In this document: positions 1-8,298 of the stretch, in pieces
How positions within the stretch are numbered: the first letter of the stretch is position 1
Layout: every line of letters starts with the position of its first letter
Origin: WHTK01 sp963711035
GTDB taxonomy: Bacteria > Chloroflexota > Dehalococcoidia > DSTF01 > WHTK01
NCBI GenBank assembly: GCA_963711035.1
Contig: CAVQCN010000001.1
Location: 744,001-808,000, forward strand
Direction: 5' to 3'
DNA length: 64,000 nucleotides
Notes under the pieces: model-generated
What the model saw: only the letters and a program-made list of their open reading frames with translations
Databases searched by the model: none
Told to the model about the DNA's origin: nothing
Made by a program: the position numbers and the translations under genes

Positions 1-1032
1 GGGTAGCGTTGCCTTGTCCTCGGCGAGCTTGAGGCGCGGCCTGCCCGCATACGCCGTCAGCTTGTAGACGGAATCGAGCGCCGGGGCGTCGGTGGAGACC
101 ACCGCCGAAGTGCCGACACCGAACGCATCGATCGGGGCGCCGGCGGCCAACAGGTCCGCAATCTTGTACTCGTCCAGGCTGCCGCTGGCGAAGATGCCGA
201 CGTTCGTCAGCCCGGCTTCGTCCAGCAGACAACGGGTCGTCCGCGACAGCTCGACGAGGTCGCCCGAATCGAGGCGCACGGCGCTCAGCTTGTCGGCGCC
301 GACCTCTTTGGCGGCATCGATCGCGCGCTTCACGCCCTCGCTGACGTCGTAGGTGTCGACCAGCAAGACGGTCTGGGGATACGTCTCGAGAAAGCGCCGG
401 AAGGCGTCGCTCTCGCTGTCGTGGGCCTGCACGTAGCTGTGTGCCATCGTGCCAGCCACCGGCAGGCCGAAGAGGCGTCCCGCCAGGACGTTGGAAGTCG
501 ACTGGTACCCCGCCAAGTACAGCGCACGCGCCGCCTTCAGCGCCGCGTCGCTGCCGTGCGCCCGGCGCGAGCCGAAGTCAACCAGCGTCTTGCCCTGCGC
601 GGCGAACACCGCGCGGGCGCCTTTCGAAGCGATACCGGTCTGGAACGAGACCTGGTTGAGGGCGAACGTCTCGACGATCTGCGCCTGCGGCAGCGGCGCC
701 ACGACCTCGAGCAGCGGCTCGTTCGCGAAGACGATCGTACCCTCCGGTACGGCGCGCACCCGGCCCGTGAAACGGAACCGGCTCAGGTACTCGAGGAAGG
801 CGCCGGAGAACAGGTTCAGCGAAGCCAGATACTCAACGCCGGCCGCGGTGAAGTGAAAGCTTTCCAAGTACTCGAGGACTTGCTCCAGGCCACAGGCGAC
901 CAGGAAGTTGCGACTGGCCGGCAGTCGGCGCACGAAGAGGTCGAAGACGGCCTCGTCCTCCAACCCCTCGTTGAAGTAGGCCTGGAGCATGGTCAGCTCG
1001 TAGAGGTCGGTGAGGAGGACGTCGTATTCCAC
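1..1032 (-). CDS. pncB: Nicotinate phosphoribosyltransferase, 3' end beyond the window
   Basis: Converts nicotinate and PRPP to nicotinate mononucleotide in NAD salvage, in the cytoplasm. I translated 344 codons from a GTG at 1032 to the window edge without a stop. Family signatures seen are TDLYELTM near the N-terminus, FGSRRAHG, LVDTYD, VRLDSGDL and APIDAFGVGT. The GTG lies 14 bases after the stop of the nicotinamidase gene on the same strand; no strong ribosome site is visible and the next in-frame ATG falls inside the conserved TDLYELTM, so GTG is preferred. Placed directly after pncA, it completes a two-step nicotinamide recycling unit. The C-terminal part is outside the window. Confidence 0.93.
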   Translation of the reverse strand, partial: MEYDVLLTDLYELTMLQAYFNEGLEDEAVFDLFVRRLPASRNFLVACGLEQVLEYLESFHFTAAGVEYLASLNLFSGAFLEYLSRFRFTGRVRAVPEGTIVFANEPLLEVVAPLPQAQIVETFALNQVSFQTGIASKGARAVFAAQGKTLVDFGSRRAHGSDAALKAARALYLAGYQSTSNVLAGRLFGLPVAGTMAHSYVQAHDSESDAFRRFLETYPQTVLLVDTYDVSEGVKRAIDAAKEVGADKLSAVRLDSGDLVELSRTTRCLLDEAGLTNVGIFASGSLDEYKIADLLAAGAPIDAFGVGTSAVVSTDAPALDSVYKLTAYAGRPRLKLAEDKATLP

Positions 1033-1046
1033 GGCGGTGCGCTCTG

Positions 1047-1637
1047 CTACTCGACCCGGCCGCCGGCCGCGACAACGGCTTGCTGCGCCCGTTCGCCGTC
1101 GCCGGGCTGCAGGTCGACGGCGCGCACACCATCGCGGAGAACGACAACGTCGAAGCCGAGACGGGCCGCGTCCAGGGCAGTCTCCTTGACGCAATAGTCC
1201 GTCGCCAGCCCCACCACCACGACCTGACGAATGCCGTGATGCTGCAGCAACTCCGCCAGCTCGGTAGCTGAGACTTCGCCGGTCTGGGGGTGGCGAATGC
1301 TGAAGGCGGAGTACCCGTCCTCGCCGCCAACGCCCTTCAGCACGTGCTCGGCGCCGGCCGCGACGTGCAGCGCCGGGTAGAACGACGCACCCCAGGAGTC
1401 GGCGATGCAATGCTCGGGCCAGATGCCGCCCGACGTCTGGAAATGCGGTGTCGTCGGGGGATGCCAGTCGCGTGAGTAGACGACCAGCGAACCCTCCTCG
1501 GTCGCCCTGTCGATTTGCTGATTGATGAACGGCAGCAACGCATCGCCGCCGGCCACGTGCAGCGACCCTCCGGGGTCCGCAAAGTCGTTCTGCACGTCGA
1601 CTACTACGAGGGCCGTTTGCCTGTCATAGATTGGCAT
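1047..1637 (-). CDS. pncA: Nicotinamidase (isochorismatase-like hydrolase)
   Basis: Hydrolyses nicotinamide to nicotinate, feeding the adjacent nicotinate phosphoribosyltransferase. The 196-residue protein shows the family layout: VVDVQNDF (catalytic Asp), the metal-site region around SRDWHPP, a conserved Lys in VLKGVGG, and VVVGLATDYCVKETALDA, which holds the nucleophilic Cys. I chose the ATG at 1637, giving MPIYDRQ; a 20-residue upstream extension from 1697 is basic, not family-like and has no ribosome site. It sits first in a two-gene unit with pncB. Confidence 0.94.
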   Translation of the reverse strand: MPIYDRQTALVVVDVQNDFADPGGSLHVAGGDALLPFINQQIDRATEEGSLVVYSRDWHPPTTPHFQTSGGIWPEHCIADSWGASFYPALHVAAGAEHVLKGVGGEDGYSAFSIRHPQTGEVSATELAELLQHHGIRQVVVVGLATDYCVKETALDAARLGFDVVVLRDGVRAVDLQPGDGERAQQAVVAAGGRVE

Positions 1638-1755
1638 GCCCCCAAGTCTCGCAGATAGCGCAGGCGATTTGTAGTCGCGGCCCCGACCCCTGGACACGCG
1701 GGAGCCCCCGCCATTGACGACGAGGGCCCCGCCTTCGCAGCCGAGGAATCGCGAG

Positions 1756-1947
1756 TTACTCGGCCTTCACACCGTGGCGAGCTAGCTCTTCGAGGATCTT
1801 CTTGATCTCAGCCTCATCCGCCTGCAGCTGCTCGCGGAAAGACTGGCGCTCGGTGTCGGCAATCTCGAATCGCAGATCAGACAGGTAGCTGGTCAGCACT
1901 CTGGCCAGTGCTTCCGCGTCCTTTTCGTCAAGGTTCATCTGGATCAT
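1756..1947 (-). CDS. Small charged hypothetical protein (63 aa)
   Basis: I do not recognise a family. The 63-residue product is rich in Glu, Lys, Asp and Leu, with no membrane segment or cysteine, and would mostly form two amphipathic helices (DEKDAEALARVLTSYLSDLR and a second Glu-rich helix). The ATG at 1947 follows a purine-rich stretch (agaggggga) about 7 bases upstream; the ATG three codons further on is an alternative start. Coding is supported by the ribosome site and the regular helix pattern. It is separated from pncA by about 120 bases, so co-transcription is uncertain. Confidence 0.6.
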   Translation of the reverse strand: MIQMNLDEKDAEALARVLTSYLSDLRFEIADTERQSFREQLQADEAEIKKILEELARHGVKAE

Positions 1948-2313
1948 TGCTCATTCCCCCTCTAGAGAACCAACCAGAGACCGCGCTGCCAGCCTCGCCA
2001 AGGCACCGCAAGTGGTGAAGCCCATCTCACCGTCTCAGTCATAAGCCGCGTAAGGCTAACGCGCAAATCAGGCCGAAGCAAGACGGCCTGCAGTCCCTTA
2101 ATACAGCATGCCGTGTCCGGACGGCAGCTTCTAGTGGCACAAGGCTCTGGTCGTCGTACGAACGGGCTTTGCCGGCGGGCATCTCCGAATGCGGCCCCAC
2201 CAACCCGGCAGCCCCTTCCGTCCGGCCCTTGACGCCTCCCGTAGACTACCGATGAGCTTCAGGCGGGAAGAAGCGGGGACGAAGCTATAGCAGAAACGGC
2301 TCGGCAGCCCTGA
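1948..2313. other. Intergenic stretch of 366 bases, no gene seen
   Basis: This stretch separates the leftward small gene from the rightward membrane-anchored gene, so it should hold both promoters. I see no convincing -35/-10 pair, no RNA gene and no repeat shared with other parts of the window. A short leftward reading frame here has an arginine/proline-rich translation typical of non-coding GC-rich DNA. Confidence 0.5.
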
Positions 2314-3609
2314 ATGAGGCTCGCTCCATTGGACCTCCCGTCTGAGTTCGATTTCCATCTCTTTCCCCATGAGCTCACCGTTCTCCGGGTGCAGCGGCGG
2401 CGGCGGTCGCCTCTGGTTACCGGGAGACGTGTCGCCCTGCTGCTATTCGTCGGTTTCCTGCTGGCGATGGGCTTCGCCTACAGCCAGAAGGACCGCTACA
2501 CCGACAAAGCAGCCGAGCTGAGCCGGGACCTGATCGGCGACGAGAACACCGCCCGCATCGAGAGCTGGTACTTCGCAGCTCAGGACCGCATCGACCGTGC
2601 CAAGTATCGCGTCTTCGGCGGCTCGACGAACCCCTTCAGCGATTCGAACAACGCTGCTGCCATCGTGCCGCCTTATCCTGACGGCACCTGGGTCCAGGTT
2701 CAGTCCGTGGCGGATATGACTCCCGTCGCAACGACGCCGCCGGGACCGCCACCACTCGTCCTGCCGCCGATCACGCAGCTCAGCGCCAACCCGGAGCCCG
2801 GCGAGGGCGTCTGGACCACGGCCGGTCTGCCGCACTCGTCACCAGACGATGTGCTCATGGCCAAGACGTTCCTTCACCCCGACAAGGCGCGACCATACGC
2901 CACCGTCGGCGTGCTGCTCATCGACCACCGCCGCATCCAGCTGCACATCACGGGCGGCGTGACCGATCCCGGCGGCGACCTCGGGGTCGAAGGACCGGGA
3001 ATCATCCCGGACACCGACCTCTCCAGCCTGCTCGTCGCCTGGAACGGCGGCTTTCGCGGCCCGCACGGCGGCTACGGCATGATCGCGGACGGCCAGCAGT
3101 ACCGGCCGCTTCGTGACGGCTTCGCCAGCGTCGCCGTCATGACGGATGGCAGCATCCGCATGGGCGAATGGGGCCGCGACCTGACCATGAAGGACAGCTT
3201 TGTCGCCGTGCGCCAGAACGCAATCCTGCTGGTCGACAACTGTCAGGTCAGCCCGCGCACGAACGAAGGCAACGACACCTGGGGCTACGTCGAGGTCGAT
3301 TCCTCCGAGTTCATCACCTGGCGCTCCGCCATCGGCCTGACGAAGAACGGCGACCTGCTCATCGCGGCCGGCAACTCGCTCAGCGCCGACAGCCTCGCGC
3401 ACGCCTTGTGGGCCGCAGGCGCCTGCACGGCGATGCAGCTCGACATCAACTCGCCCTACGTCCTCACGTCGCTGTTCTTCCAGCAGCCTGACGGGTCGCT
3501 GAAGGCGACGCGCTTCATGGACTCGATGCCCGGCAACCCGGCGCGCTTCCTCTCCCGCCAGGACCACGACTTCATGTACGTCACCCTGGACGACCCGAAA
3601 GAACAGTAA
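2314..3609 (+). CDS. Membrane-anchored phosphodiester glycosidase-like (NAGPA-type) protein
   Basis: The 431-residue protein has a cytoplasmic basic N-terminus, one membrane segment at about residues 42-56 (VALLLFVGFLLAMGF), a proline-rich linker near 150-170 and an extracytoplasmic domain from about 190. That domain resembles the phosphodiester glycosidase/exopolysaccharide NAGPA family: a central NGGF motif (VAWNGGFRGPHGGYG), a later AIGLTKNGDLLIAAG strand and an Asp-containing MQLDIN motif near the C-terminus. The family removes or modifies sugar-phosphodiester groups on surface polymers; the substrate here is unknown. No strong ribosome site precedes the ATG, so the start could lie slightly downstream. 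It stands alone ahead of a CoA transferase gene. Confidence 0.7.
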   Translation: MRLAPLDLPSEFDFHLFPHELTVLRVQRRRRSPLVTGRRVALLLFVGFLLAMGFAYSQKDRYTDKAAELSRDLIGDENTARIESWYFAAQDRIDRAKYRVFGGSTNPFSDSNNAAAIVPPYPDGTWVQVQSVADMTPVATTPPGPPPLVLPPITQLSANPEPGEGVWTTAGLPHSSPDDVLMAKTFLHPDKARPYATVGVLLIDHRRIQLHITGGVTDPGGDLGVEGPGIIPDTDLSSLLVAWNGGFRGPHGGYGMIADGQQYRPLRDGFASVAVMTDGSIRMGEWGRDLTMKDSFVAVRQNAILLVDNCQVSPRTNEGNDTWGYVEVDSSEFITWRSAIGLTKNGDLLIAAGNSLSADSLAHALWAAGACTAMQLDINSPYVLTSLFFQQPDGSLKATRFMDSMPGNPARFLSRQDHDFMYVTLDDPKEQ

Positions 3610-3646
3610 CTCTGGCACCTGCCCAGCCTCGAATCGGGCTGTTAGC

Positions 3647-4942
3647 ATGAGCGAAGGTATGACAACAAAGACTCCCCGCCACGTCACGGCTCAGGCCGCC
3701 GCTGAGGCGATTCGCTCCGGGCAGCGCGTCTACGTGCAGGGCGGCTGTGCCGTCCCCGTGGCGCTGATCGACGCCCTCGTCGCGCGCTACAGGGAGCTCG
3801 AGGACGTCGAGATCGTCCATCTGCACAGCGAGGCGGATGCTGATTACGTCAAGCCGGAGATGGAGGGCCACTTCCGCCACAACGCCCTCTTTGTCGGCCG
3901 CAACGTGCGCGAGGCGGTCAACGAGGGCCGCGCCGACTTCACGCCCATCTTCCTCTCCGACGTGCCACGTCTCTTTCAGACCACCCTGGCGCCTGACGTG
4001 GCGCTGATCCAGGTCTCGCCGCCGGACCACAGCGGTTACTGCAGCCTCGGCATCTCCGTCGACTGCGCCAAGCCAGCGGCCGACGCCGCCTCCACGGTCA
4101 TCGCGCAGGTCAACCCGCGCATGCCGCGCACGCACGGCGACAGCTTCCTGCATGTCTCGCAGATCGACTACCTGGTCGAGGCGGAGGCAGAGCTCATCGA
4201 GGCCGTCTGTCCGGAGCCAGACGCGGTGGCGCGCCGCATCGGCGAGCACGTCGTCTCCTTGATCGAGGACGGCTCGACCCTGCAGACCGGCATCGGCGCC
4301 CTGCCCAACGCCGTGCTCGGCTGCCTCGGGGGCCACAAGCACCTCGGCGTGCACACGGAGATGTTCTCGGACGGCCTGCTCGATCTCATCGACAGCGGCA
4401 TCGTCGACAACAGCGCCAAGGGCTACCACGATGGCAAGATCGTCTCGTCCTTCGTCATGGGATCGCGCCGCCTCTACGATTTCGTGGACGACAACCCGCT
4501 GATCGAGATGCACCCGGTGACGTTCACCAACGACCCGTTCCTGATCGCGCGCAACGAGCGCATGGTCTCGATCAACTCCGCCATCGAAGTCGATCTCACG
4601 GGCCAGGTCTGCGCCGACAGCATCGGCCACATGCTGTACAGCGGCATCGGCGGCCAGCTCGACTTCATCCGCGGCTCCAGCCGCTCGCCCGGCGGCAAGG
4701 CGGTCATCGCCCTGCCCGCGACGGCGCGCGACGGCGGCATCTCCCGCATCGTGGCCGAGCTGCGGCCCGGCGCCGGCGTCGTGACGACGCGCGGTGACGT
4801 GCACCACGTCGTCACCGAGTTCGGCGTCGCTGACCTGCACGGCCGCACCCTGCGAGACCGCGCCAGGGCCCTCATCGCCATCGCCCACCCCAAGTTCCGC
4901 GACGACCTCGAAGCGCAGGCCCGCCGGCTGCATCTGCTTTAG
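3647..4942 (+). CDS. Acetyl-CoA hydrolase/4-hydroxybutyrate CoA-transferase family protein
   Basis: Moves CoA between acyl-CoA and a carboxylic acid, a cytoplasmic step in organic-acid use. The 431-residue length fits the family. Motifs include GIGALPNAVL in the middle, the stretch MHPVTFTNDP, NSAIEVDLTG (its Glu is likely the CoA-accepting residue by family comparison) and GIGGQLDFIRG. Two ATG codons four codons apart could start it (3647 or 3659); neither has a well-spaced ribosome site, so 3647 is kept. It ends inside the arm of a hairpin repeat. The acyl substrate cannot be read from sequence. Confidence 0.88.
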   Translation: MSEGMTTKTPRHVTAQAAAEAIRSGQRVYVQGGCAVPVALIDALVARYRELEDVEIVHLHSEADADYVKPEMEGHFRHNALFVGRNVREAVNEGRADFTPIFLSDVPRLFQTTLAPDVALIQVSPPDHSGYCSLGISVDCAKPAADAASTVIAQVNPRMPRTHGDSFLHVSQIDYLVEAEAELIEAVCPEPDAVARRIGEHVVSLIEDGSTLQTGIGALPNAVLGCLGGHKHLGVHTEMFSDGLLDLIDSGIVDNSAKGYHDGKIVSSFVMGSRRLYDFVDDNPLIEMHPVTFTNDPFLIARNERMVSINSAIEVDLTGQVCADSIGHMLYSGIGGQLDFIRGSSRSPGGKAVIALPATARDGGISRIVAELRPGAGVVTTRGDVHHVVTEFGVADLHGRTLRDRARALIAIAHPKFRDDLEAQARRLHLL

Positions 4943-5059
4943 CAGGGTGCTGGAAAACGAAAGAGAACGTCCTTCGAGAGCCTCAGGCTCAGCGTGATTT
5001 CGCTCGTGGTGAGGCTCTCGTACCACAACTTGATCGAGAGAGGTTTTCCAGCACCCTGC
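4942..5059. repeat. Nested inverted-repeat element, copy 1
   Basis: Outer arms of 17 bases (gcagggtgctggaaaac at 4942-4958 and its exact complement at 5043-5059) enclose inner arms of 11 bases (cgagagcctca at 4975-4985 and its complement at 5010-5020). The inner unit recurs at 48573-48631 with a different loop. The left arm overlaps the stop codon of the CoA transferase gene, so it may also work as a terminator. It looks like a small dispersed, non-autonomous element. Confidence 0.8.
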
Positions 5060-5145
5060 GTAACGGCGCCGCTCCAGCCCTCGACAGGCTGCCTATAATG
5101 GGCGCCAACGTCGCGGCGTAACGGCCGTTTGGTGTGGAGGCGGCC

Positions 5146-6228
5146 ATGACCGCAGAGCCAAGACCGACGACTCGCAGTTCAGAGACCGACATGCCGGTCG
5201 GCCTGTTCGACTGGATCGACTTCTCCCGGCCCGACAGGCTCAGCGCACTGTACGAGCAGCGCCTCAAGCTACTCGAGTACGCGGACGCGGCCGGCTTCTA
5301 CTGCTATCACCTCGCCGAGCACCACCTGACGCCGCTGGGCGGCGCTCCGTCGCCCAGCCTTTTCCTGGCAGCGGCGACGCAGCGCACGCGGCACATCCGC
5401 CTCGGCGCGCTGGTCTACATCCTGCCCCTCTACAACCCGATCCGCCTGGCCGAGGAGATCTGCATGCTCGATCACCTCAGCCGGGGACGCCTTGTCTTCG
5501 GCACCGGCCGCGGCGCGTCGCCGCACGAGCTACGCGGCCTCGGCATCGAACACGAGGAGGCTCAGCCGGTCTACGACGAAGCCTTCGATATCCTGATCCG
5601 CGCCCTCGGCGGCAGCCTGGCTGCGACGGCCGGCGAGCACTTCGACCTTCCTCCGATGGACGTCAGCATCCGTCCCTATCAGCGGCCGTACCCGCCCTTC
5701 TGGTACCCGGCCGGCCACCCTGAGACGATGCGTCGCCTGGGCCAGCAGGCGATCAATACCGTCACCTTCGGCGGACGTCTGCCGGCCATTCGCGAGGTGC
5801 GCGACAGCTACTTCGAGGCGCTGGAGGAGAACCACAACGACCCGACCCGCCTCAACGCGCACGAGCCGGACCCGAAGTTCGGCCTCGTGCGCCAGCTCTA
5901 CGTCGCCGAGAGTCAGGAGCAGGCCGAGCGCGAGGCGCGCGTGGCGTACGAGCAGCACCGCGCCTGCTTCACCTACCTCTGGGAGCGCCTGGGCGGTGCC
6001 GAGCGCTTCCAGCCGGAATCGGACTTCGACACCGCCATCGACCATGCCAGGCTGATCGTTGGCACGCCCGAGCACGTGCGAGAGCGCGTTCAGGAGCACC
6101 TGCACGCGACCGCCGCCAACTACTTCGTCGCCAACTTCTCCTTCGGCGACATGGCGGACGAGCAGGTCATGCGCTCCATCGGCCTCTTCACGGAGCAGAT
6201 CATGCCCTCGTTGAAGCGCGCACCATGA
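5146..6228 (+). CDS. Luciferase-like (LLM class) flavin-dependent monooxygenase
   Basis: Bacterial luciferase-family (beta/alpha)8 flavoprotein, predicted to oxygenate or oxidise a small organic with FMNH2 or F420H2. It shows the family N-terminal strand GLFDWIDFS, the conserved LAEHHLTPLGGAPSPSLFL, then YILPLYNPIRLAEEICMLDHLSRGRLVFGTGRG, read as consecutive family blocks, and the later PYPPFWYPAG strand. The ATG at 5146 has GGAGG five bases upstream; a GTG at 5134 would overlap that site, so it is rejected. A TATAAT lies at 5094-5099 without a clear -35. The stop overlaps the next gene's ATG, so the esterase is translationally coupled. Substrate unknown. Confidence 0.88.
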   Translation: MTAEPRPTTRSSETDMPVGLFDWIDFSRPDRLSALYEQRLKLLEYADAAGFYCYHLAEHHLTPLGGAPSPSLFLAAATQRTRHIRLGALVYILPLYNPIRLAEEICMLDHLSRGRLVFGTGRGASPHELRGLGIEHEEAQPVYDEAFDILIRALGGSLAATAGEHFDLPPMDVSIRPYQRPYPPFWYPAGHPETMRRLGQQAINTVTFGGRLPAIREVRDSYFEALEENHNDPTRLNAHEPDPKFGLVRQLYVAESQEQAEREARVAYEQHRACFTYLWERLGGAERFQPESDFDTAIDHARLIVGTPEHVRERVQEHLHATAANYFVANFSFGDMADEQVMRSIGLFTEQIMPSLKRAP

Positions 6229-7070
6229 CCGACCGCTTCGACGTCGCCTACCGCACCGCCAACGGCCGCAGCTTGCAACTCGATGTCTTCGCTGCCGCCG
6301 GCGAATCCCAGCGCACCGCCGTGCTGTTACTGCACGGCGGCGCCTGGCGCAGCGGCAACAAGGGCGTGATGGCGACACAAGCAGAGGCTCTGCGCGAGCA
6401 CGGCTTCACCTGCATCCCAGTCGAGTACCGCCTCACCGGCGAGTCGCCCTGGCCGGCGCAGGTCCACGACGTCAAGGCCGCGGTGCGCTGGGTGCGGTCG
6501 CACGCCGTCGAGCTGGAGATCGAGCCGGACCGCGTCGCCATCCAGGGCTTCAGCGCCGGCGGCCACCTCGCCCTCATCGCGGCGGGCACGGCAGACAGCA
6601 GCCTGCTCGACGACGAATCATCCGTCGTTTCGAGCCGCATCGACGCCGTCGTCGCCATGTTCCCGCCCACGGAGTTTCGCGTCGGCGGGCCGATGGAGCC
6701 CGGCGTCTGGCCGCCGACCACCCTCCTGGGTGAGAACGCGACGCCGGAGGAGGCGCACAAGGCCAGCCCCATGACCTACGTCTCTCCGGACTTCCCCCCG
6801 ACCTTCTTCCTACACGGAGACCTGGACCAGGTGGTCGACGTGCACGCGAGCCTGCGCATGTGCGAGGCGCTGCGCGATGCGGGCGTCGAAACAGACCTCC
6901 ACGTCTACGCCGGCCAGACGCACGAGTTCTCCGCCGTGCCCAGCTTCCGCGACGCCGTGCAGACCGAAGTCGCCTTCTTCCTGTGCCGCGTCCTCAGCCA
7001 AAGAGAGCAGATCGAGGCCGAGCTGATCACGGGCAGCGGCTTCGCCCGCCGCCTGCGCGGCCTGGCGTAG
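6225..7070 (+). CDS. Alpha/beta hydrolase (esterase/acetylhydrolase type)
   Basis: The 281-residue hydrolase resembles the BD-FAE/carboxylesterase group. Visible are the oxyanion-hole HGGAW motif (about residue 38), the nucleophile elbow GFSAGGH, an acid region HGDLDQVVD and the catalytic His in GQTHEF. It probably cleaves an ester. The ATG overlaps the TGA of the flavin monooxygenase gene (ATGA arrangement), which indicates one operon; a monooxygenase followed by an esterase would fit Baeyer-Villiger-like oxidation followed by ester hydrolysis, but that link is inferred. Confidence 0.88.
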   Translation: MTDRFDVAYRTANGRSLQLDVFAAAGESQRTAVLLLHGGAWRSGNKGVMATQAEALREHGFTCIPVEYRLTGESPWPAQVHDVKAAVRWVRSHAVELEIEPDRVAIQGFSAGGHLALIAAGTADSSLLDDESSVVSSRIDAVVAMFPPTEFRVGGPMEPGVWPPTTLLGENATPEEAHKASPMTYVSPDFPPTFFLHGDLDQVVDVHASLRMCEALRDAGVETDLHVYAGQTHEFSAVPSFRDAVQTEVAFFLCRVLSQREQIEAELITGSGFARRLRGLA

Positions 7071-7147
7071 GCCACTGGCCCGGCGACAAACTACGGGGGG
7101 AAGTTCTGCCGCAGATACCTGGTGTCGAGACTGCCGACGAGCGTGCG

Positions 7148-7232
7148 CAGGGGTAGCGGGGGGCGAAGCCCATGCGCGGGGGCTATGGGGGTGTCCCCCC
7201 ATACCTTCCTTCCTAAAGGCGAGCGAAGCAGC
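7148..7232 (+). repeat. G-rich dispersed repeat, copy A
   Basis: The block starts caggggtagcggggggcgaa, continues through a C-run hairpin (gggggtgtcccccc) and ends near aaaggcgagcgaagc. Closely matching copies lie at 63885-63976 (same strand) and 54094-54157 (opposite strand). All are between genes. Short reading frames across it are rich in proline and arginine and match each other only because the DNA repeats. Confidence 0.8.
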
Positions 7233-7312
7233 CCGATAGGGATGCGCAGCGACAAGTGCAACGACTCGATGCGAACGACGCATCCAGAGAACTGGACCAA
7301 AAGGAAGACGAG

Positions 7313-8086
7313 ATGCGAACGAACACCACGAAAGCAAAGCTGGCCGCGGGCAAGGTCGCGTTTGGCGGCATCGTCTCCGGCTTTTCACCCGAGACGGTCG
7401 AGCTGCTGGGCCTCATCGGCTTCGATTTCGTTTTCCTCGACTGCGAGCACGGCCCCATGAGCCTCGACCAGGTGGAGCAGATGGTGCGCGCCGCCGAGGT
7501 CGTCGGTATCACGCCGATTGCGCGCATCCCGGATCACTCCGACGCCACGATCCTGCGTTTCCTGGACCGCGGCGTGCAGGGCATCATCGTGCCCCACGTC
7601 AACACACGCGAGCAGGCGGAGCGCATCGCCGCGGCCGCTCGCTACTACCCGGAGGGCCATCGCGGTGCCGCCAGCGGTCGCGCCCACGACTACAACCTCC
7701 ACCAGGGCCGTCAGGAGACGATGGCCTGGCTCAACGCCGAGACACTGGTCATCCCCATGTGCGAAGAGGTGGAGGCCGTCTCCAACCTGGCCGATATCCT
7801 GGCCGTGCCCGGCGTCGACGTCATCCACTGCGCCGCCAGCGACCTGGGACAGAGCATGGGACACCCGCCCGCGGCCGAGGTACGCCGCGTCATGATCGAC
7901 GTCGTCGGTCAGGTGCGGGCCGCCGGCAAGCATGCGGGCGTCGGCGGCAACTCCCCCAGCGACACGGAGGGCGTCGCTCAACTCATCCGGGCGGGCGCCA
8001 ACTTCGTGACGATCTCGGCGCTCGGCCTGCTGCGTCGCGGCGCCGAGACGTTCCTCGAGCAGGTCAACGAAGCGCTGAACCACTAG
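7313..8086 (+). CDS. HpcH/HpaI-type aldolase (class II, metal-dependent)
   Basis: Family members cleave 2-keto-3-deoxy acids such as 4-hydroxy-2-oxo-heptanedioate to pyruvate (or a related 2-oxo acid) and an aldehyde, in the cytoplasm. The 257-residue product has the hallmark FVFLDCEHGPMS segment, ARIPDHSDATILRFLDRG, VQGIIVPHVNT and a C-terminal FVTISALGLL. Metal-ligand candidates are the Glu in the VIPMCEEVEA region and the Asp in HCAASDLGQSMG. The ATG at 7313 follows AAGGAAG by about 8 bases; a more upstream frame from 7256 runs into repeat DNA and is rejected. It probably ends a ring-cleavage or sugar-acid route. Confidence 0.88.
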   Translation: MRTNTTKAKLAAGKVAFGGIVSGFSPETVELLGLIGFDFVFLDCEHGPMSLDQVEQMVRAAEVVGITPIARIPDHSDATILRFLDRGVQGIIVPHVNTREQAERIAAAARYYPEGHRGAASGRAHDYNLHQGRQETMAWLNAETLVIPMCEEVEAVSNLADILAVPGVDVIHCAASDLGQSMGHPPAAEVRRVMIDVVGQVRAAGKHAGVGGNSPSDTEGVAQLIRAGANFVTISALGLLRRGAETFLEQVNEALNH

Positions 8087-8115
8087 AGTTGCCGCCCCCG
8101 CCATCTCCTGACGTC

Positions 8116-8180
8116 TCCTGACACGATGCTGTCAGGATGGGCTTGTCCCGCTTCGACTTCCTGACGCAATGCTGTCAGGA
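8116..8180. promoter_or_regulatory. Two tandem 22-base dyads upstream of the MFS exporter gene
   Basis: tcctgacacgatgctgtcagga (8116-8137) and tcctgacgcaatgctgtcagga (8159-8180) are near-identical, each with 7-base arms (tcctgac and its exact complement) around an 8-base centre. They start 43 bases apart, about four helical turns. They lie 120-180 bases ahead of the exporter start, which suggests paired binding sites for a dimeric repressor or two small hairpins. The regulator is not obvious. Confidence 0.55.
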
Positions 8181-8298
8181 GCAGCCTCGTACGCTGCTTT
8201 CAACGCACGACGCCCGTGATGGCACCTTTGCGAAGTCTTAACGAGGGCCGCTGGTTCGCACTGGACGCAGCCGATACCCTGGAACGGGGGAGAATTTC

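Noticed and set aside
2131..2370. A 79-codon minus-strand frame before the glycosidase-like gene
   Set aside because: Overlaps the start of that gene, lacks a ribosome site and has an arginine/tryptophan-rich mix without conserved pattern.
3581..5026. A 481-codon minus-strand frame opposite the CoA transferase
   Set aside because: Shadow of a gene with strong family motifs on the other strand.
5094..5099. Perfect TATAAT upstream of the first LLM gene
   Set aside because: No acceptable -35 at 15-19 bases; kept only as a note in the gene entry.
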